From: an uncultured Clostridia bacterium
Lineage (GTDB): Bacteria > Bacillota > Clostridia > Christensenellales > Christensenellaceae
Assembly (NCBI GenBank): GCA_944347775.1
Contig: CALVMT010000051.1
Location: 1-50,932 of the forward strand
Direction of reading: 5' to 3'
Length of the DNA stretch: 50,932 nucleotides
Shown here: piece by piece, positions 42,840 through 50,932 of the stretch
Position numbering within the stretch: position 1 is the stretch's first letter
Layout: each line of letters begins with the position of its first letter
Notes under the pieces: generated by a model
The model's database searches: none
Seen by the model: the letters and a program-made list of their open reading frames with translations, nothing else
Told to the model about the DNA's origin: nothing
Translations under genes and position numbers: made by a program

Positions 42840-43233
42840 GTTTACATTCCTCCCCTTTTTTGCCAATCATTTTTCTCAGTTCTTTTGCCATTTCTGGCAA
42901 TTGTTCCAGAATTTTATCAGCAATGGTCCGGTTAGAGACGCTCATTAGGCGCAATTCTTCTTCACCTGAAATCATGAACGCAACCGGAGAAATGCTAATT
43001 CCTGCACTGCTTCCTCCTGCAAAAGGATACTTCTGTAGATCGGAATCTTTTTCCTCTTTAGAAGCCGCACTATACTCTCCTCCGCCACTGACAAACCCAA
43101 AGCTAATTTTTGAAATAGGAATAATTGTTTTTCCGTTTGGTGTAACAAATGGTTTGCCCACAATCGTATCTACATCAATCATTTCCTTTAATTCAGACAT
43201 GGTAATGTTTAAAATATTCTCAATTGGATGCAT
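42796..43233 (-). CDS. ytfJ: Sporulation protein YtfJ/GerW family
   Basis: A 145-residue soluble protein with the HPIENILNITMSELKEMIDVDTIVG start and the glycine-rich SFGFVSGGGEYS block typical of YtfJ (GerW). It is made in the forespore in Bacillus and supports spore germination; the biochemical role is not known. The Gly/Ser-rich segment FAGGSSAGISISPVAFM follows. GAGG lies before the ATG. It overlaps the DUF2953 gene by 14 bp upstream and the dacF-like gene by about 44 bp downstream, so the three are tightly coupled, the usual order in clostridia. Confidence 0.92.
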   Translation of the reverse strand: MHPIENILNITMSELKEMIDVDTIVGKPFVTPNGKTIIPISKISFGFVSGGGEYSAASKEEKDSDLQKYPFAGGSSAGISISPVAFMISGEEELRLMSVSNRTIADKILEQLPEMAKELRKMIGKKGEECKRDTKTIQEREQVDL

Positions 43234-43753
43234 ATTTACGCCTCTTTTCTTTTAAAATGATATTTATAACTTTTGCAATTTGAAAGCGAATTATACCATT
43301 AAAAGAAAAATCTACCTGTATTTTTTTAAAATCCGGTTTAACCTGAAAATAAACATGCGGAATTTGCCAAATTTGTACAATACTTTTCATTATGGCTTCT
43401 GTTAAACCGCAACATATTGCTGTATATGCGGCATCCCCCGTACCAAGCAGAAGAGTTATTTTTAAATTGTCAATGAGCGGAAAAAATTGATTAATTTTAA
43501 TTTTTTTTCTTCGTTTTGCTTTTAATTTTACAGGAATATAGCGAAAACTATTCTTTTTTATCTGTATGAAATGTAAACGAATATCATTCCGAAGATGGAT
43601 ATAATATATTGCAGAATATACCAAAAAACTACAAAAATATATTTTTAAATCAAAAATTCCCTTTTTGCCTTTTAGTGTGTCAATTTTTAATTTTATTGGA
43701 GCAAATAATAAGAATACCAATAAAATTAGAATAAAGAATAAAAAAATACCCAT
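43220..43753 (-). CDS. DUF2953 domain-containing membrane protein
   Basis: A 177-residue protein with an N-terminal membrane helix (about residues 2-19) and a soluble domain whose GTGDAAYTAICCGLTEAI segment (about 115-135) is the recognisable DUF2953 core. It lies between scpB and ytfJ, its usual place in spore formers, which suggests but does not prove a sporulation role. The frame extends to a GTG at 43801; the ATG at 43753 with GAGAGG upstream, directly before the hydrophobic stretch, is the better start. Function unknown. Confidence 0.82.
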   Translation of the reverse strand: MGIFLFFILILLVFLLFAPIKLKIDTLKGKKGIFDLKIYFCSFLVYSAIYYIHLRNDIRLHFIQIKKNSFRYIPVKLKAKRRKKIKINQFFPLIDNLKITLLLGTGDAAYTAICCGLTEAIMKSIVQIWQIPHVYFQVKPDFKKIQVDFSFNGIIRFQIAKVINIILKEKRRKYASN

Positions 43754-43809
43754 AGCCACACCTCTCTTTGTGCTATGGATATTTTTTCCACTTTTACTCA
43801 CTTTATACT

Positions 43810-44343
43810 TCAGGCTTCTTTCTCATTTACATTTTCTTCTGTTTGTATCTCTGGCAATTCCGCCAGAGAAGGTAAATCAAAATACCGTAAAAATGCCTGA
43901 CTGGTTGCATATAATTTGGGTCTACCTAAAGCATCCTTTCTCCCGGCAACATAAATCAATTCTTTTTCCAATAATGCATTAATCGTATAACTGCTGTTAA
44001 CTCCACGCACTCTTTCAACTTCTTCCTTAGTCACCGGCTGTCGATAGGCAATAATTGAAAGGGTTTCCAGCATTGCACGGGAAAGCTCCTCGTCATTTTT
44101 TTCACCTAATAAATTAATAATGATATCTGCATACTCCGGCCGTGTACATAATTGTAAACTATCATCAAACCGTTTAATGACCAATCCTTTCTCCTTTTGC
44201 CTTTTTTGCATTTCTTCATCAAGAAACATTTGCAATTCTTCCGTTGAAAGTTCCAATGCTTGTGCAAGATCCGTCAATTTCACCGCCTCTCCGGCTATAA
44301 ATAAAATATTTTCAATTATTCCGATGATTGTCTCTCGATCCAT
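43810..44343 (-). CDS. scpB: Segregation and condensation protein B
   Basis: The winged-helix subunit of the SMC-ScpA-ScpB complex that organises and separates chromosomes. In 177 residues two wHTH domains are seen: the first from IIGIIENILFIAGEAV, the second with LSIIAYRQPVTKEEVERVRGV and the closing LGRPKLYATSQAFLRYFDL. The start at 44343 lies one base after the scpA stop (TAGAATG), so translation is coupled; the longer frame to 44397 overlaps scpA and is unlikely. C-terminal tail is acidic. Confidence 0.95.
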   Translation of the reverse strand: MDRETIIGIIENILFIAGEAVKLTDLAQALELSTEELQMFLDEEMQKRQKEKGLVIKRFDDSLQLCTRPEYADIIINLLGEKNDEELSRAMLETLSIIAYRQPVTKEEVERVRGVNSSYTINALLEKELIYVAGRKDALGRPKLYATSQAFLRYFDLPSLAELPEIQTEENVNEKEA

Positions 44344-44344
44344 T

Positions 44345-45088
44345 CTAATTTGCCTGATCTTTCTGTTTTTTGTAGATTCCGATATTTCCAAACGCATTTT
44401 TTTGGCTCACAAAGACTTTCCCCTGTGAAATCAATTCCAGAAGTGCATAAAAAGTAACTGCTATCTCCATACGTGTAGGTGAAGAAGAAAAAAGCGCAGA
44501 AAAATCTAAAACTGTTTCTACTTTTAACTTTGACATAATGAGCCGCATTTTTTCATGCATACTTACATAATCCGCATTAATGACTATATCTTTATTCTGA
44601 TCATGCTTATCGTTAAGCCTGGTCATCATCATTTCTTTATATGCCTCTACCAACGCTTTCACATTAGCATTAATATACACCGGAGCACGTGTATCTACAA
44701 TTTCCTCCGGCAATTTATAATAAATCTTCCGTCCCTTTTCTTCCAATTCTCTAAAACACTCTGCTGCGCATTTAAATCGTTTATATTCATTCAATCTTTG
44801 TACGAGAAGGTCTTCTTCCGTGAGCTCATCAGTATTTTCGTTTTTTAATTTAGGCAATAACGCTCTTGATTTAATATACAACAAAGTTGCCGCCATTTCT
44901 AAAAATTCACTTGCACCTTCTAAATCCTGCATATCGCTTTGCTGAAGATAAGAAAGGTACTGTTCTGTCACCTCAGAAACAAAAATATCTTTAATCTCAA
45001 TTTTAGCACGGCTAATTAAATGTAATAATAGGTCCAAAGGGCCATCAAAATTCGTTAATTTTAGCTGGTATTTTTCTTTTGTCATCAT
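44345..45088 (-). CDS. scpA: Segregation and condensation protein A
   Basis: The kleisin subunit that bridges the two SMC heads. In 247 residues the N-terminal FDGPLDLLLHLISRAKIEI block, the DLEGASEFLEMAATLLYIKSRALLP helix and a C-terminal winged helix (AVTFYALLELISQGKVFVSQ) are diagnostic. The first ATG (45088) overlaps the M50 protease stop as ATGA; a second ATG follows immediately. scpB is coupled downstream. Confidence 0.95.
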   Translation of the reverse strand: MMTKEKYQLKLTNFDGPLDLLLHLISRAKIEIKDIFVSEVTEQYLSYLQQSDMQDLEGASEFLEMAATLLYIKSRALLPKLKNENTDELTEEDLLVQRLNEYKRFKCAAECFRELEEKGRKIYYKLPEEIVDTRAPVYINANVKALVEAYKEMMMTRLNDKHDQNKDIVINADYVSMHEKMRLIMSKLKVETVLDFSALFSSSPTRMEIAVTFYALLELISQGKVFVSQKNAFGNIGIYKKQKDQAN

Positions 45089-45735
45089 ACAAACAGTCTA
45101 AAAAAGTCTAAAAACAGACTATATAATCCAGATGTAGCCCAACCAAGAACAACATTTAGCACTCCGCTAAAAACTAAAATAATCAACAAAAAATATCCGT
45201 ATTTTTGTAAAAAATCTACTATAAAGTAATGTTTTTTGATAAATAAACTGGTAACTACATGAAAACCATCTAGAGGAGGTATCGGCAGAATATTAAACAA
45301 AGCAAAATTCAAATTTAAACTAATTAGATATGAGATAAGCAGTGAATACCATTCTCCTTCTATTCTAAAAAAGCACCAGATTCCGGTAAAAACAAACGCA
45401 AGCATCAAATTCATCATCGGACCAGCAAGAGAAATAATAATGTCATCTCTACGAAAATGCTTTAATTTGCTTGAATTAACTACTACCGGTTTTGCCCATC
45501 CAAAGCCAAAAAACACAAACATAATCGCGCCAAGCCAATCAATATGATGAAATGGATCAATTGACATTCTCCCCATATTTTTTGCGGTGGGATCACCAAG
45601 CCGATACGATGCAAAAGCGTGTGCCCATTCATGAAATGAAATTGCTATGCACATTGCAAAAAAAACAATCAATATATAAAGCAATGCTTGCATTGGGTTC
45701 TGACTAAACATTGCAAAAATATATGAAATACCCAT
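45085..45735 (-). CDS. Site-2 protease family (M50) membrane metalloprotease
   Basis: A 216-residue intramembrane zinc protease of the small YwhC-like M50 type. The HEWAH motif (residues 35-39) provides two His ligands and Glu36 as base; LPIPPLDGFHV supplies the third ligand Asp. About five or six membrane helices are predicted, with LAGPMMN in the middle. It is located upstream of scpA, a common Firmicute arrangement whose logic is not known. Substrate unknown; not clearly SpoIVFB, since no SpoIVFA partner is adjacent. Confidence 0.9.
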   Translation of the reverse strand: MGISYIFAMFSQNPMQALLYILIVFFAMCIAISFHEWAHAFASYRLGDPTAKNMGRMSIDPFHHIDWLGAIMFVFFGFGWAKPVVVNSSKLKHFRRDDIIISLAGPMMNLMLAFVFTGIWCFFRIEGEWYSLLISYLISLNLNFALFNILPIPPLDGFHVVTSLFIKKHYFIVDFLQKYGYFLLIILVFSGVLNVVLGWATSGLYSLFLDFFRLFV

Positions 45736-45837
45736 ATTTGAACTTTATTTCCTTTCTTCGTTTAAAATTACTATATACAAAAATAGTATAATATACCTCT
45801 TAATATTTTCTTATAAATTTTTTGTAAACAGAATCCA

Positions 45838-47268
45838 TTATTGTTTCACTAAACCGGGATTAGATAAAAGCGGCGAAATAAGGCTTAGCTTTCCTCCCTT
45901 AATAGAATCAATATACTCCCCGTTAACTAAAAATTGCACAGAATTTATTGGCCCAATATTACAAATAGTATTTACAATAGAATAAATCATTAAAATCTGT
46001 CCTTGAGCAGTAAGACGCTCAAGTCCATATATAAAATCCTGAGAAAAATTTAATATAGCACAATCTTCGCTAACTTCAAGTGAAAGGAGATCTTCTTCGG
46101 ATAACCCACCAGGAAAAGCAGAAACTACTGATTGTGGGTCAGAAGAAATCGGCCCTTCTCCGATCAATCGAATATACGTATTCCAATCCAATCTTTGATC
46201 TGTATGAACAACCCTTTTTACTTTTTGTATAGAAACCATATCTTCATTGGGAAGATATATTTCAATATAATCCCCTAAATATTTCTGTGCCTCTTCCTGT
46301 GTCACTGTCATCAGTCCATCTTGCCAATAAGACCGTATTGTGATTAATCCCGGTAAAATTCCTTTTATTGTATAATATATACTAGCCAAATATCGTCCAC
46401 GTTCTTCCTGCTCATGAGAGGCAAATAGCAAATCCGCCTGTAAAATTTCTAAAACTCCGTTTTCGTAAGAAAGAAACTTCTCAATTTCTTCTTCATTACT
46501 TTTTAATAATACCTGTGAAAAAATCGGTTCCTGCAATGGCGACTTACAATCTGTCTCATATATAGGGCCTTGAGCCAATTCACAAAGTACATTAACAATC
46601 AAAGAAGTTTGACTCTGGTCAGCTATATTGACACTGCGCACTTCCGGCAATAAATAACCCGATTTTCCCTCAATAAAATATAGTCCTATATTTGCATTAT
46701 ATTCTTTTTTCTGCAATAATTCTGCGTCTTCAGCTTTTTGCTGATATAATTCTAAAACATTACCTTCAGTTTTTTCAAATAGTCCCACAACAGATTGCGC
46801 AATTGTCGATAATTTCCCTGAAACTTCAACATTTACATAACTAACATCATAATTTTCAATCATCGTATTAGCTATCAATATCGATAAAATATACCGCTGT
46901 TGTTCAGTCAGAAAAAAATTGGCTTCCAAATAAACATTTGCTATTTCATTTGTCAATTCGATTTTAATAACATGTATTTTATTGCCTATATAGCCAAATC
47001 CTAAATCAAGTTGAGAAGCCAGCAAGCTTTGAATAATTAAAAGCGGACTTTGCTTCCAATCCTGTACCTGTAATTTTGTAGATGTTGTCATAATTTTACC
47101 TGTTGTATAATCAACATAGTAAAGTGTAGGATAAACTGTCAGATACTGTGTAGATTGAATTTTAGGAGGTAACAAAGAAATCTTCTGTTCGCTCTTTTTT
47201 TCTTTCAGTATCGAACAGCTACTGCATAGTAAAATAAGTACCAAAAGCAAAGCAATCCCTTTTCGCAT
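45838..47268 (-). CDS. GerMN-domain lipoprotein (two domains), fourth gene of the two-component operon
   Basis: A 476-residue exported lipoprotein. The signal peptide ends in lipobox LCSSC, with Cys18 as the lipid attachment site. A first GerMN-like domain spans about residues 45-150; a middle region (about 195-335) has mixed alpha/beta content; a second, clearer GerMN domain lies at about 340-460 with LNFSQDFI and MIYSIVNTICN...VQFLVNGE. GerMN domains occur in the spore protein GerM and in actinobacterial LpqB. It follows the first GerMN lipoprotein by 18 bp. Function is not proven; a role as extracytoplasmic partner of the adjacent histidine kinase is inferred. Confidence 0.83.
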   Translation of the reverse strand: MRKGIALLLVLILLCSSCSILKEKKSEQKISLLPPKIQSTQYLTVYPTLYYVDYTTGKIMTTSTKLQVQDWKQSPLLIIQSLLASQLDLGFGYIGNKIHVIKIELTNEIANVYLEANFFLTEQQRYILSILIANTMIENYDVSYVNVEVSGKLSTIAQSVVGLFEKTEGNVLELYQQKAEDAELLQKKEYNANIGLYFIEGKSGYLLPEVRSVNIADQSQTSLIVNVLCELAQGPIYETDCKSPLQEPIFSQVLLKSNEEEIEKFLSYENGVLEILQADLLFASHEQEERGRYLASIYYTIKGILPGLITIRSYWQDGLMTVTQEEAQKYLGDYIEIYLPNEDMVSIQKVKRVVHTDQRLDWNTYIRLIGEGPISSDPQSVVSAFPGGLSEEDLLSLEVSEDCAILNFSQDFIYGLERLTAQGQILMIYSIVNTICNIGPINSVQFLVNGEYIDSIKGGKLSLISPLLSNPGLVKQ

Positions 47269-47286
47269 CTTATTTCCTTTCCAAAT

Positions 47287-48243
47287 TTAAAATAATTCTT
47301 GCATCATTGGATATGTCATTTTCCAAAGTGCATTTTCCTTAATTAGCTTCACCGGTATGTTTGTAAACTCTTTACGTCCCTCTCCACTGATATTTATTAC
47401 ATAATCCACCATTAAGATTGTTGTTTCTCGCTCTACTGTTTCCACTTCTTCATTAATCTGGTAGCTTTCAACACTAATATTTCGCGATTGGATCCATGCT
47501 GAAAAAGAATTTTCCAATGGTCTTTGCCCATTTTCTTCATCCATATATGCAATATAGCCATACACCTCGGAATAATCTTCATCGATCATTGCATTAAACA
47601 AATTGTCCAATGTTTTTTGTGCAGACAACACAACATCTCCAGATCTTCCAAGAGGTTCTAAAATACCGGCTCCTCCCATCCCTACCTCTGAAAGCGTAAT
47701 CCTCTGCCCCGTATTGCTCCCCTCTTTATCAACCAGAATTTGTACTTTTGTACAAAGAGACGACTCTATGATTGTATTAACTATGGCATAAACAGATAAG
47801 CGCTTTATACAATTTAATGCCTCTACACTTAGATTTGTTTCCGAAATAAAGCTCCAATCAAGAAAATCTTCACTCAATGTAATAGAAATGTATTCTTCAA
47901 ACTCTTCGATATCAATAATTTTGGTTTGCGGATTAATCACCGTGTTAAGATTTGTACCAATTGTTTGCGGTCCATAAATTAATGTTTCCAAAATTACATA
48001 TTCCTTTTGACTGCTTACGGGTATCTCTATTTCTACTGTCTCACCAACCAACATAGTATAATCTTCATTTGCATAATAACATATAACTTTTTGCGTACTT
48101 GTATTAAGAGCGCCTTGCGTTGGATCAATGACTATATTAGATATTCCTTCTTCTATTTTCGACCCCTCTATATGCTGATCGCAAGCTGCACTAAATAAAA
48201 GCAAAAACATCATTATTATCGCTAATATTGGCTTATGTTTCAT
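47287..48243 (-). CDS. GerMN-domain lipoprotein, third gene of the two-component operon
   Basis: A 318-residue lipoprotein with signal peptide and lipobox FSAAC (Cys21). A GerMN domain spans about residues 52-175 (ITLSEDFLDW, then RLSVYAIVNTIIE...VQILVDKEG). The C-terminal domain (about 205-318) starts with QKTLDNLFNAMIDEDYSEVYG and has an NTF2/SnoaL-like feel with strands near its end. It starts 2 bp after the histidine kinase stop, so it is translated with it. The position, directly behind the kinase, equals that of lpqB behind mtrB in Actinobacteria. Function inferred from context only. Confidence 0.83.
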   Translation of the reverse strand: MKHKPILAIIMMFLLLFSAACDQHIEGSKIEEGISNIVIDPTQGALNTSTQKVICYYANEDYTMLVGETVEIEIPVSSQKEYVILETLIYGPQTIGTNLNTVINPQTKIIDIEEFEEYISITLSEDFLDWSFISETNLSVEALNCIKRLSVYAIVNTIIESSLCTKVQILVDKEGSNTGQRITLSEVGMGGAGILEPLGRSGDVVLSAQKTLDNLFNAMIDEDYSEVYGYIAYMDEENGQRPLENSFSAWIQSRNISVESYQINEEVETVERETTILMVDYVINISGEGRKEFTNIPVKLIKENALWKMTYPMMQELF

Positions 48244-48245
48244 GA

Positions 48246-49673
48246 TTATTTCCTTTCATAAGCATCCGCATTGACAGGAATAGATAAGGTAAATACTGAT
48301 CCTTTACCTTCTTCGCTCTTTACGTCAATACGCCCGTGATGCAATAGCGCTGTAGTTTGTACAATATATAATCCTAGTCCTGTCCCGCCTGTTTCTCTTT
48401 CCCTCGATTTAGAGACACGATAAAAACGTTCAAAAATCTTTTTTTGTTCCTCCTTTGCGATTCCCTCACCTGTATCACGTACCTGGATATATGCCATGTT
48501 ATCTACTTTAAAAGTAGAAATAAACACTTCTCCTCCAAATTCCGTATATTTAATCGCATTATCTACCAAATTGGAAATAGCATGACGCAAATATAAAGGC
48601 AAGCAATCTACTTTTCCTTCAAAGCGGAAATGTGCATGCAATGTAATTGCTTTGCTTTGTGCAATTTTTTGCAAATTACTTATGACCTCTTGTACAATCT
48701 GCTCAAGAGAAACTTTCTCCATCTGTAGTTTTCCCTCTTCAAGGTTTTGCAATTTCGTCATTAAAAGCAAGTCATTAATAAGTCCCGTCATCCGATCTAT
48801 TTCTTTGTTGATATCTCCCAAAAACTCTTTATATACATCCTCATCCACATTATCTTCATACAAAATTGATTCCGTTAAGATCTTCATGGATGTCAATGGT
48901 GTCTTTAATTCATGGGAAGCATTAGAAATAAATTCACTCCTGGAGCGATCAACATCTTCCAAGCGAATCGCCATCGTATTAAAGGCCTCGGCCAGTTTTG
49001 CCAGCTCATCTTTACCACTGACCTGAAGCCTACGAGAAAAATCACCTCTTGATATGGCTTCTGTTCCTTCTTTTAAGGCACTCATTGGTTGTAATATATG
49101 ATTAATTAAAAAAGAAAATAAGACCAAAAGAACTAGAATAGCAATAAGATAAATCAGATAATAATTGACCTGAATGGAATAGACACTTTGTACAACATCT
49201 TGTACACTTTGCACCAAAACAACAGCCCCTACCATTTCTGAATTTTCAATAATCGCAGAAACATAATTTAGGCACCATATTTTTCCATTATCTTGTTGCA
49301 CCTGATGAAATCCATAAGCAGAATCCTTATGTTCTACCAATACTTCCACAATTTCTTGATGTGAAAGTCTCATGCCGTTTAACCGCGAAAAACTGTCGAC
49401 CTGCACAATGCCAAAAGCATCTAATATTAAAACTCTTCCGTCAAGATCTATTCCTTCTTTTATTGCAGACTGGTATAACGCTTCCACATTATTTCTAGAA
49501 AAATCATATGCCACAGCCAAAGCAAAATCATTTGCTTTCTGAGCAGAATCCGCAATACGCAAATGCAGCATATTATTTTCCAAAATACGCGAAGTCATTA
49601 ATAACGTCAGGGCAAACGCTATAATTAAAATAATTAAAAAAATAATAAACCTCCATTTAATGGAGGCTGTCAT
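48246..49673 (-). CDS. Sensor histidine kinase (sCache-like sensor, HAMP, HisKA, HATPase)
   Basis: A 475-residue membrane kinase. Two membrane helices (about 8-27 and 170-191) enclose an extracytoplasmic sensor of about 140 residues; a HAMP linker (191-244) follows with LQPMSALKEGTEAISRGDFSRRL. The dimerisation domain carries His254 in SNASHELKTPLTS, and the ATPase shows NLVDNAIKYT, DTGEGIAKEEQ and GTGLGLYIV. The layout resembles the WalK/MtrB/PhoR class but lacks a cytoplasmic PAS domain. The start at 49673 is one base after the regulator stop (TAAAATG) with no strong ribosome binding site; an upstream TTG at 49700 is possible. Downstream are two GerMN lipoproteins. Confidence 0.92.
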   Translation of the reverse strand: MTASIKWRFIIFLIILIIAFALTLLMTSRILENNMLHLRIADSAQKANDFALAVAYDFSRNNVEALYQSAIKEGIDLDGRVLILDAFGIVQVDSFSRLNGMRLSHQEIVEVLVEHKDSAYGFHQVQQDNGKIWCLNYVSAIIENSEMVGAVVLVQSVQDVVQSVYSIQVNYYLIYLIAILVLLVLFSFLINHILQPMSALKEGTEAISRGDFSRRLQVSGKDELAKLAEAFNTMAIRLEDVDRSRSEFISNASHELKTPLTSMKILTESILYEDNVDEDVYKEFLGDINKEIDRMTGLINDLLLMTKLQNLEEGKLQMEKVSLEQIVQEVISNLQKIAQSKAITLHAHFRFEGKVDCLPLYLRHAISNLVDNAIKYTEFGGEVFISTFKVDNMAYIQVRDTGEGIAKEEQKKIFERFYRVSKSRERETGGTGLGLYIVQTTALLHHGRIDVKSEEGKGSVFTLSIPVNADAYERK

Positions 49674-49674
49674 T

Positions 49675-50364
49675 TTATTTATCAGAAAAATAGTACCCAA
49701 CTCCCCATTTTGTCATAATATACGCTGGATTTGCCGGATCTCGTTCTATCTTTTCCCTTAATCTGCGGATATGAACATCAACCGTGCGCAAATCTCCTTT
49801 TTGTTTCCAAATTAAATCCAATAAGCTTTCGCGATCAAATACACGTCCACGATTCAATGCAAATAATTGAAGTAATTCAAATTCTTTTGCAGTCAAATTA
49901 ACTTCCTTTCCAGCAATCACAACATTTCGATTCAATAGATCAATAAAAATATCTTTGACTTCAATCTTACTCAATTCTTTTTTCTCATTTTCCACATTAT
50001 CCGTCCGGCGAAGTATATTCTTAATTCTTGCCTTCAATTCAAGCATATTAAAAGGTTTTGTTAAGTAATCGTCTGCTCCGTATTCCAAGCCCATAATTTT
50101 ATCCATATCTTCGCCTTTCGCAGATAACATAATAATCGGAACATCAGATACACTTCGAATACGTTGACAGACTTCCATACCATTCAATTTTGGCAACATT
50201 AAATCTAATAAAATTAAATCATATTTATCCGACTCAAAGATTTCAATTGCTGACTCGCCATCATAAGCTACATCAATAATATATCCTTCTTGTTTTTCCA
50301 AGCTGAATCTCAGTCCCTTTATTACACTGGGTTCATCGTCTACAATTAAAATTTTCTTTGCCAT
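49675..50364 (-). CDS. OmpR/PhoB-family response regulator
   Basis: A 229-residue DNA-binding regulator. The receiver domain (1-120) has the acidic pair DD at 9-10, phospho-acceptor Asp54 in LLDLMLPKLNG, the switch Ser in IIMLSAKGE and Lys in YLTKPFNMLEL. The C-terminal winged helix (about 130-227) has LTAKEFELLQLFALNRGRVFDRESLLDLIW and TVDVHIRRLREKIE, including the final VGYYF segment. It is first in the four-gene operon. In sequence style it is close to the WalR/MtrA/PhoB group. Target genes unknown. Confidence 0.94.
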   Translation of the reverse strand: MAKKILIVDDEPSVIKGLRFSLEKQEGYIIDVAYDGESAIEIFESDKYDLILLDLMLPKLNGMEVCQRIRSVSDVPIIMLSAKGEDMDKIMGLEYGADDYLTKPFNMLELKARIKNILRRTDNVENEKKELSKIEVKDIFIDLLNRNVVIAGKEVNLTAKEFELLQLFALNRGRVFDRESLLDLIWKQKGDLRTVDVHIRRLREKIERDPANPAYIMTKWGVGYYFSDK

Positions 50365-50402
50365 GTACTATCTTTCTCCTGCAAATTTTTACTAAATATT
50401 TT

Positions 50403-50932
50403 TTATTTATCCCAAGGATAATCATCCGGATCATTCGCAGTACGTTTCCCAGTATTTAAGCTGCGCATAAACTGCATATCTTCAGAAGACAATCTAAAAT
50501 CAAATAAATCAATATTTTCTTTCATTCGCTCCGGATTAACGGTTTTGGGAACCACACTTAGTCCTGACTGCAGTAAAAACCGCAAACATACTTGCGCTAC
50601 TGTTTTCCCATATTTTTTTCCTATTTGCGCAATATCATTATTTTCAAGCATATTTCCCGTGCGCATTAACGGCCGCCATGCTTGCACGCAAATCCCCTGT
50701 TCCAGGCAATAATCGATTGTCTCATTGTCCATGAAATATGCATGTGCTTCAATCTGATTTAACATTGGTTTTATTTTTGCAGAAGACAACAAAGTTTTCA
50801 AATGATGCCTTTTGAAATTAGATACACCAATTGCCTTTACACGCCCTGCCAAATAAATATCTTCTAAAGCTTTCCATCTGAAAATAAACTCTGCTGCTGG
50901 CCAATGCAACATAAAGATATCCACCTTGCCTA
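50403..50932 (-). CDS. Aldo/keto reductase, C-terminal part (partial, runs off the right edge)
   Basis: About 175 residues of an aldo/keto reductase; the N-terminal part with the catalytic Tyr lies beyond the window. Visible family marks are VDIFMLHWP, GRVKAIGVSNFKRHHL, NQIEAHAYF, QAWRPLM, VCLRFLLQSGLSVVPKTVNPERMKENIDLFDF and the end LNTGKRTANDPDDYPWDK. These fit the 2,5-diketo-gluconate reductase-like AKR5 group that uses NADPH to reduce aldehydes and ketones. Substrate unknown. It ends about 38 bp before the response-regulator start and may or may not be cotranscribed. Confidence 0.9.
   Translation of the reverse strand, partial: GKVDIFMLHWPAAEFIFRWKALEDIYLAGRVKAIGVSNFKRHHLKTLLSSAKIKPMLNQIEAHAYFMDNETIDYCLEQGICVQAWRPLMRTGNMLENNDIAQIGKKYGKTVAQVCLRFLLQSGLSVVPKTVNPERMKENIDLFDFRLSSEDMQFMRSLNTGKRTANDPDDYPWDK

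Noticed and set aside
45085-45735. M50 protease as the SpoIVFB sporulation protease
   Set aside because: No SpoIVFA partner is adjacent and the small YwhC-like form beside scpA is the usual housekeeping arrangement.
1-50932. CRISPR arrays, insertion sequences, prophage genes, tRNA/rRNA genes
   Set aside because: No regularly spaced repeats, transposase or integrase motifs, or tRNA/rRNA signatures were seen; the gene content is conserved chromosomal.

Overview
The window reads as a chromosomal segment of a low-GC, endospore-forming Clostridia-type Firmicute, most like the Lachnospirales/Clostridiales; genus cannot be fixed from sequence reading alone. The evidence is spore genes (spoIIP, gpr, a YtfJ/GerW protein, a DacF-like carboxypeptidase, GerMN lipoproteins), Firmicute gene orders (dgt-dnaG-rpoD-trmK; tig-clpP-clpX-lon-engB; scpA-scpB), AT-rich spacers, strong GGAGG ribosome binding sites and sigma-A promoters. 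Nearly every gene lies on the minus strand. Only an AGCS-family amino-acid transporter (8304-9620) and rpsT (13282-13536) lie on the plus strand. I see no insertion sequence, prophage, CRISPR array, tRNA or rRNA.

Layout from left to right; most genes are transcribed right to left. (1) 1-2.6 kb: the N-terminal part of an ABC exporter coupled to a MarR regulator with a clear promoter and a 10-bp direct repeat, then a leaderless amidase and a small membrane-protein gene that looks cut short by an in-frame stop. (2) 2.6-7.8 kb: one operon, tsaE-tsaB-rimI-hydrolase-murF-ddl, joining tRNA t6A factors to peptidoglycan precursor synthesis; its MurF carries an N-terminal membrane domain. (3) 7.9-10.4 kb: an orphan MazF, the AGCS transporter and an orphan zf-HC2 protein. 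(4) 10.4-18.5 kb: murI, spoIIP, gpr, rpsT, holA, comEC, plsX and a small membrane protein. (5) 18.5-26.8 kb: phosphoesterase, engB, lon, clpX, clpP, tig, rnpB and a zinc-ribbon protein. (6) 26.8-36.2 kb: nif3-like, trmK, rpoD, dnaG, dgt, rny, a BaiN-like flavoprotein and an RpiR regulator. (7) 36.3-40.8 kb: surE and a biotin-dependent carboxyltransferase cluster (acyl-CoA carboxyltransferase, OadG-like, biotin carrier, OadA/5S-like) with no OadB and no biotin carboxylase. (8) 41-45.7 kb: rluB-like synthase, dacF-like, ytfJ, DUF2953, scpB, scpA, M50 protease. (9) 45.8-50.4 kb: response regulator, histidine kinase and two GerMN lipoproteins in a tight operon. (10) The right edge holds the C-terminal part of an aldo/keto reductase.

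Most of the window is conserved housekeeping DNA. The strongest candidates for something less described are the two-component/GerMN-lipoprotein operon, whose layout parallels actinobacterial mtrA-mtrB-lpqB; the decarboxylase-like cluster whose parts fit a transcarboxylase better than a complete sodium pump; and the membrane-tethered MurF. Start codons were chosen by Shine-Dalgarno spacing, so several genes begin downstream of the longest open frame. All functional calls rest on motif recognition by eye; no database search was run.
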